DNA of 64,000 bases from Xylocopilactobacillus apis (lineage in GTDB: Bacteria; Bacillota; Bacilli; Lactobacillales; Lactobacillaceae), in NCBI RefSeq assembly GCF_033095965.1, contig NZ_AP026801.1, forward strand, positions 496,001 to 560,000, in the 5' to 3' direction. Below are positions 63,268 through 64,000 of the stretch, piece after piece. A program made the translations under genes and the position numbers. Each line of letters starts with the position of its first letter. The stretch's first letter is position 1. The notes under the pieces are model-generated. The model was not told the origin of the DNA and searched no databases. It was given only the letters and a program-made list of their open reading frames with translations.

Positions 63268-64000
63268 TAAATGCCTTTCTTGGTGGCTTCTTTAATTAGT
63301 GAGCCAAATACTTGCTGGTTCATTACCGGCTGACTTTCATGAAGCATTTCTGGATGCCATTGAATCCCTAATAAGTATGGATAATCTTTTGATTCAATTG
63401 CTTCAATCACTCCGTCTTTGGCATGGGCAACAGCTTTAAAATTAGGAGCAAGATCTTTTAGTATCTGGTGATGAAAAGAGTTTACTATTAGTGAATTTTT
63501 CCCCAGAATATCATGAAGTTGACTCTGTTGTTGAACTTCGATGTGGTGAGTTACTTCAGTTGGCGAATATTTCTGCATATGACGGTAAGTTAGTTCTTTT
63601 CGGTAACTAAGATCTTGATAAAGGCTTCCGCCAAAGTAGGTATTAATTATTTGGATCCCACGGCAAATTCCTAAAATGGGGAGTTTTCTTGTCATTGCCT
63701 CTTTTATTAAGGTAAAATCAAAATCATCACGCTGAGGGGAGGTTTCCTGTAATTTTTCAAGCGGTTCTTCATGGTAATTAATCGGAGTTACATCGTGTCC
63801 GCCAGAAAGAATTAGTCCGTCAATTTGTTCAACTTGCTCTTTAATGACTTCATGATCGGTATTAAAAGGAATAATTAAAGGAATTCCACCATTTTTTTGA
63901 ACAGAAATAACATAGTCTTCATTAACGTAAGAATGATGGTATCCCGGAAATATTCCGTCTTGATCAATTAAAGTGCTGCCTGAAATTCCAATAATCGGTT
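63267..64000 (-). CDS. Gamma-glutamyl-gamma-aminobutyrate hydrolase-like peptidase C26, 5' end at window edge
   Basis: The frame is open from the stop at 63267-63269 to the right edge; only a few N-terminal residues are missing, since the visible start PIIGISGSTLIDQDG is close to a normal beginning. The class I glutamine amidotransferase fold is seen: IDGLILSGGHDVTPINY, nucleophile Cys in PILGICRGIQIINTYFGG, and catalytic His/Glu in LLGIQWHPEMLHE. PuuD-type enzymes hydrolyse gamma-glutamyl compounds such as gamma-glutamyl-GABA. It is coupled to the APC permease. The internal ATG at 63695 is not the start. Confidence 0.92.
   Translation of the reverse strand, partial: PIIGISGSTLIDQDGIFPGYHHSYVNEDYVISVQKNGGIPLIIPFNTDHEVIKEQVEQIDGLILSGGHDVTPINYHEEPLEKLQETSPQRDDFDFTLIKEAMTRKLPILGICRGIQIINTYFGGSLYQDLSYRKELTYRHMQKYSPTEVTHHIEVQQQSQLHDILGKNSLIVNSFHHQILKDLAPNFKAVAHAKDGVIEAIESKDYPYLLGIQWHPEMLHESQPVMNQQVFGSLIKEATKKGI

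Noticed and set aside
63267-63695. Gamma-glutamyl hydrolase as a 142-residue protein from the ATG at 63695
   Set aside because: The frame is open to the window edge and upstream residues contain the expected SGGHDVTP and N-terminal strands, so the ATG is internal.

Overview
The window is low-GC Firmicutes DNA, most likely a chromosomal segment of a member of the Lactobacillaceae. Support for this includes T-box leaders in front of tRNA-synthetase genes, several PTS operons, a D-lactate dehydrogenase, WxL-domain surface proteins, a class II GalT, CcpA/LacI-like operator sites and frequent TTG starts behind good Shine-Dalgarno sequences. I cannot name a genus from the sequence alone. No rRNA, tRNA, CRISPR array or intact insertion sequence was seen.

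Layout. 1-5.6 kb: end of citG, a small membrane protein, T-box/valS, a SAP-domain protein and gldA. 5.7-12.9 kb: a sugar locus with a LacI regulator, a HAD phosphatase, rpiB and a ribulose/allulose-phosphate 3-epimerase on the minus strand. Opposite them lie a TIM-barrel sugar isomerase/epimerase, a PTS EIIBC, a DeoR regulator and an EIIA. This could take up a sugar and feed it, by isomerase and epimerase steps, into the pentose-phosphate or glycolytic pool. 12.9-15.6 kb: a copper locus with two cop-box operators, two cupredoxin-like proteins and a Cu-type P1B ATPase whose last part is frameshifted. 15.6-22.9 kb: an Asp/Glu racemase, TetR plus an ABC/FtsX-type exporter, an orphan YefM-like antitoxin, and a two-component system co-directional with a secreted protein. 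22.9-24.8 kb: a patch of decaying genes, including an Rpn-family nuclease with an in-frame stop.

24.8-32.3 kb: ldhD behind a structured leader that ends in a terminator, T-box/asnS, then a beta-glucoside PTS operon (6-phospho-beta-glucosidase, EIIC, EIIB, EIIA, RpiR regulator). 32.5-40.4 kb: a membrane acyltransferase divergent from a membrane-anchored XRE regulator, a NupC-type nucleoside transporter, a DUF975 protein, and a fructose operon (fruK, fruA) divergent from an RpiR regulator. 40.4-49.3 kb: two tandem near-identical nucleoside hydrolases, an MFS transporter, a nucleotidyltransferase-fold protein, an omega-amidase-like hydrolase with an aminotransferase, a K+ channel, a GNAT enzyme and a tyrosine phosphatase. 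49.7-57.5 kb: two very large paralogous WxL surface proteins. 57.6-64 kb: a third nucleoside hydrolase, galT-galK without galE, an APC permease and a class I glutamine amidotransferase-like gamma-glutamyl hydrolase cut by the window edge.

The observations I rate highest are four. The first is the ldhD leader: two hairpins with interchangeable arms, a terminator just ahead of the ribosome binding site, and no room for a promoter after it. The second is the copper locus, where a membrane-anchored and a cytosolic cupredoxin sit in the place normally taken by an HMA-type chaperone and HMA domains. The third is the isolated pair of giant WxL proteins. The fourth is the secreted protein with repeated Asp-box-like motifs next to a two-component system.
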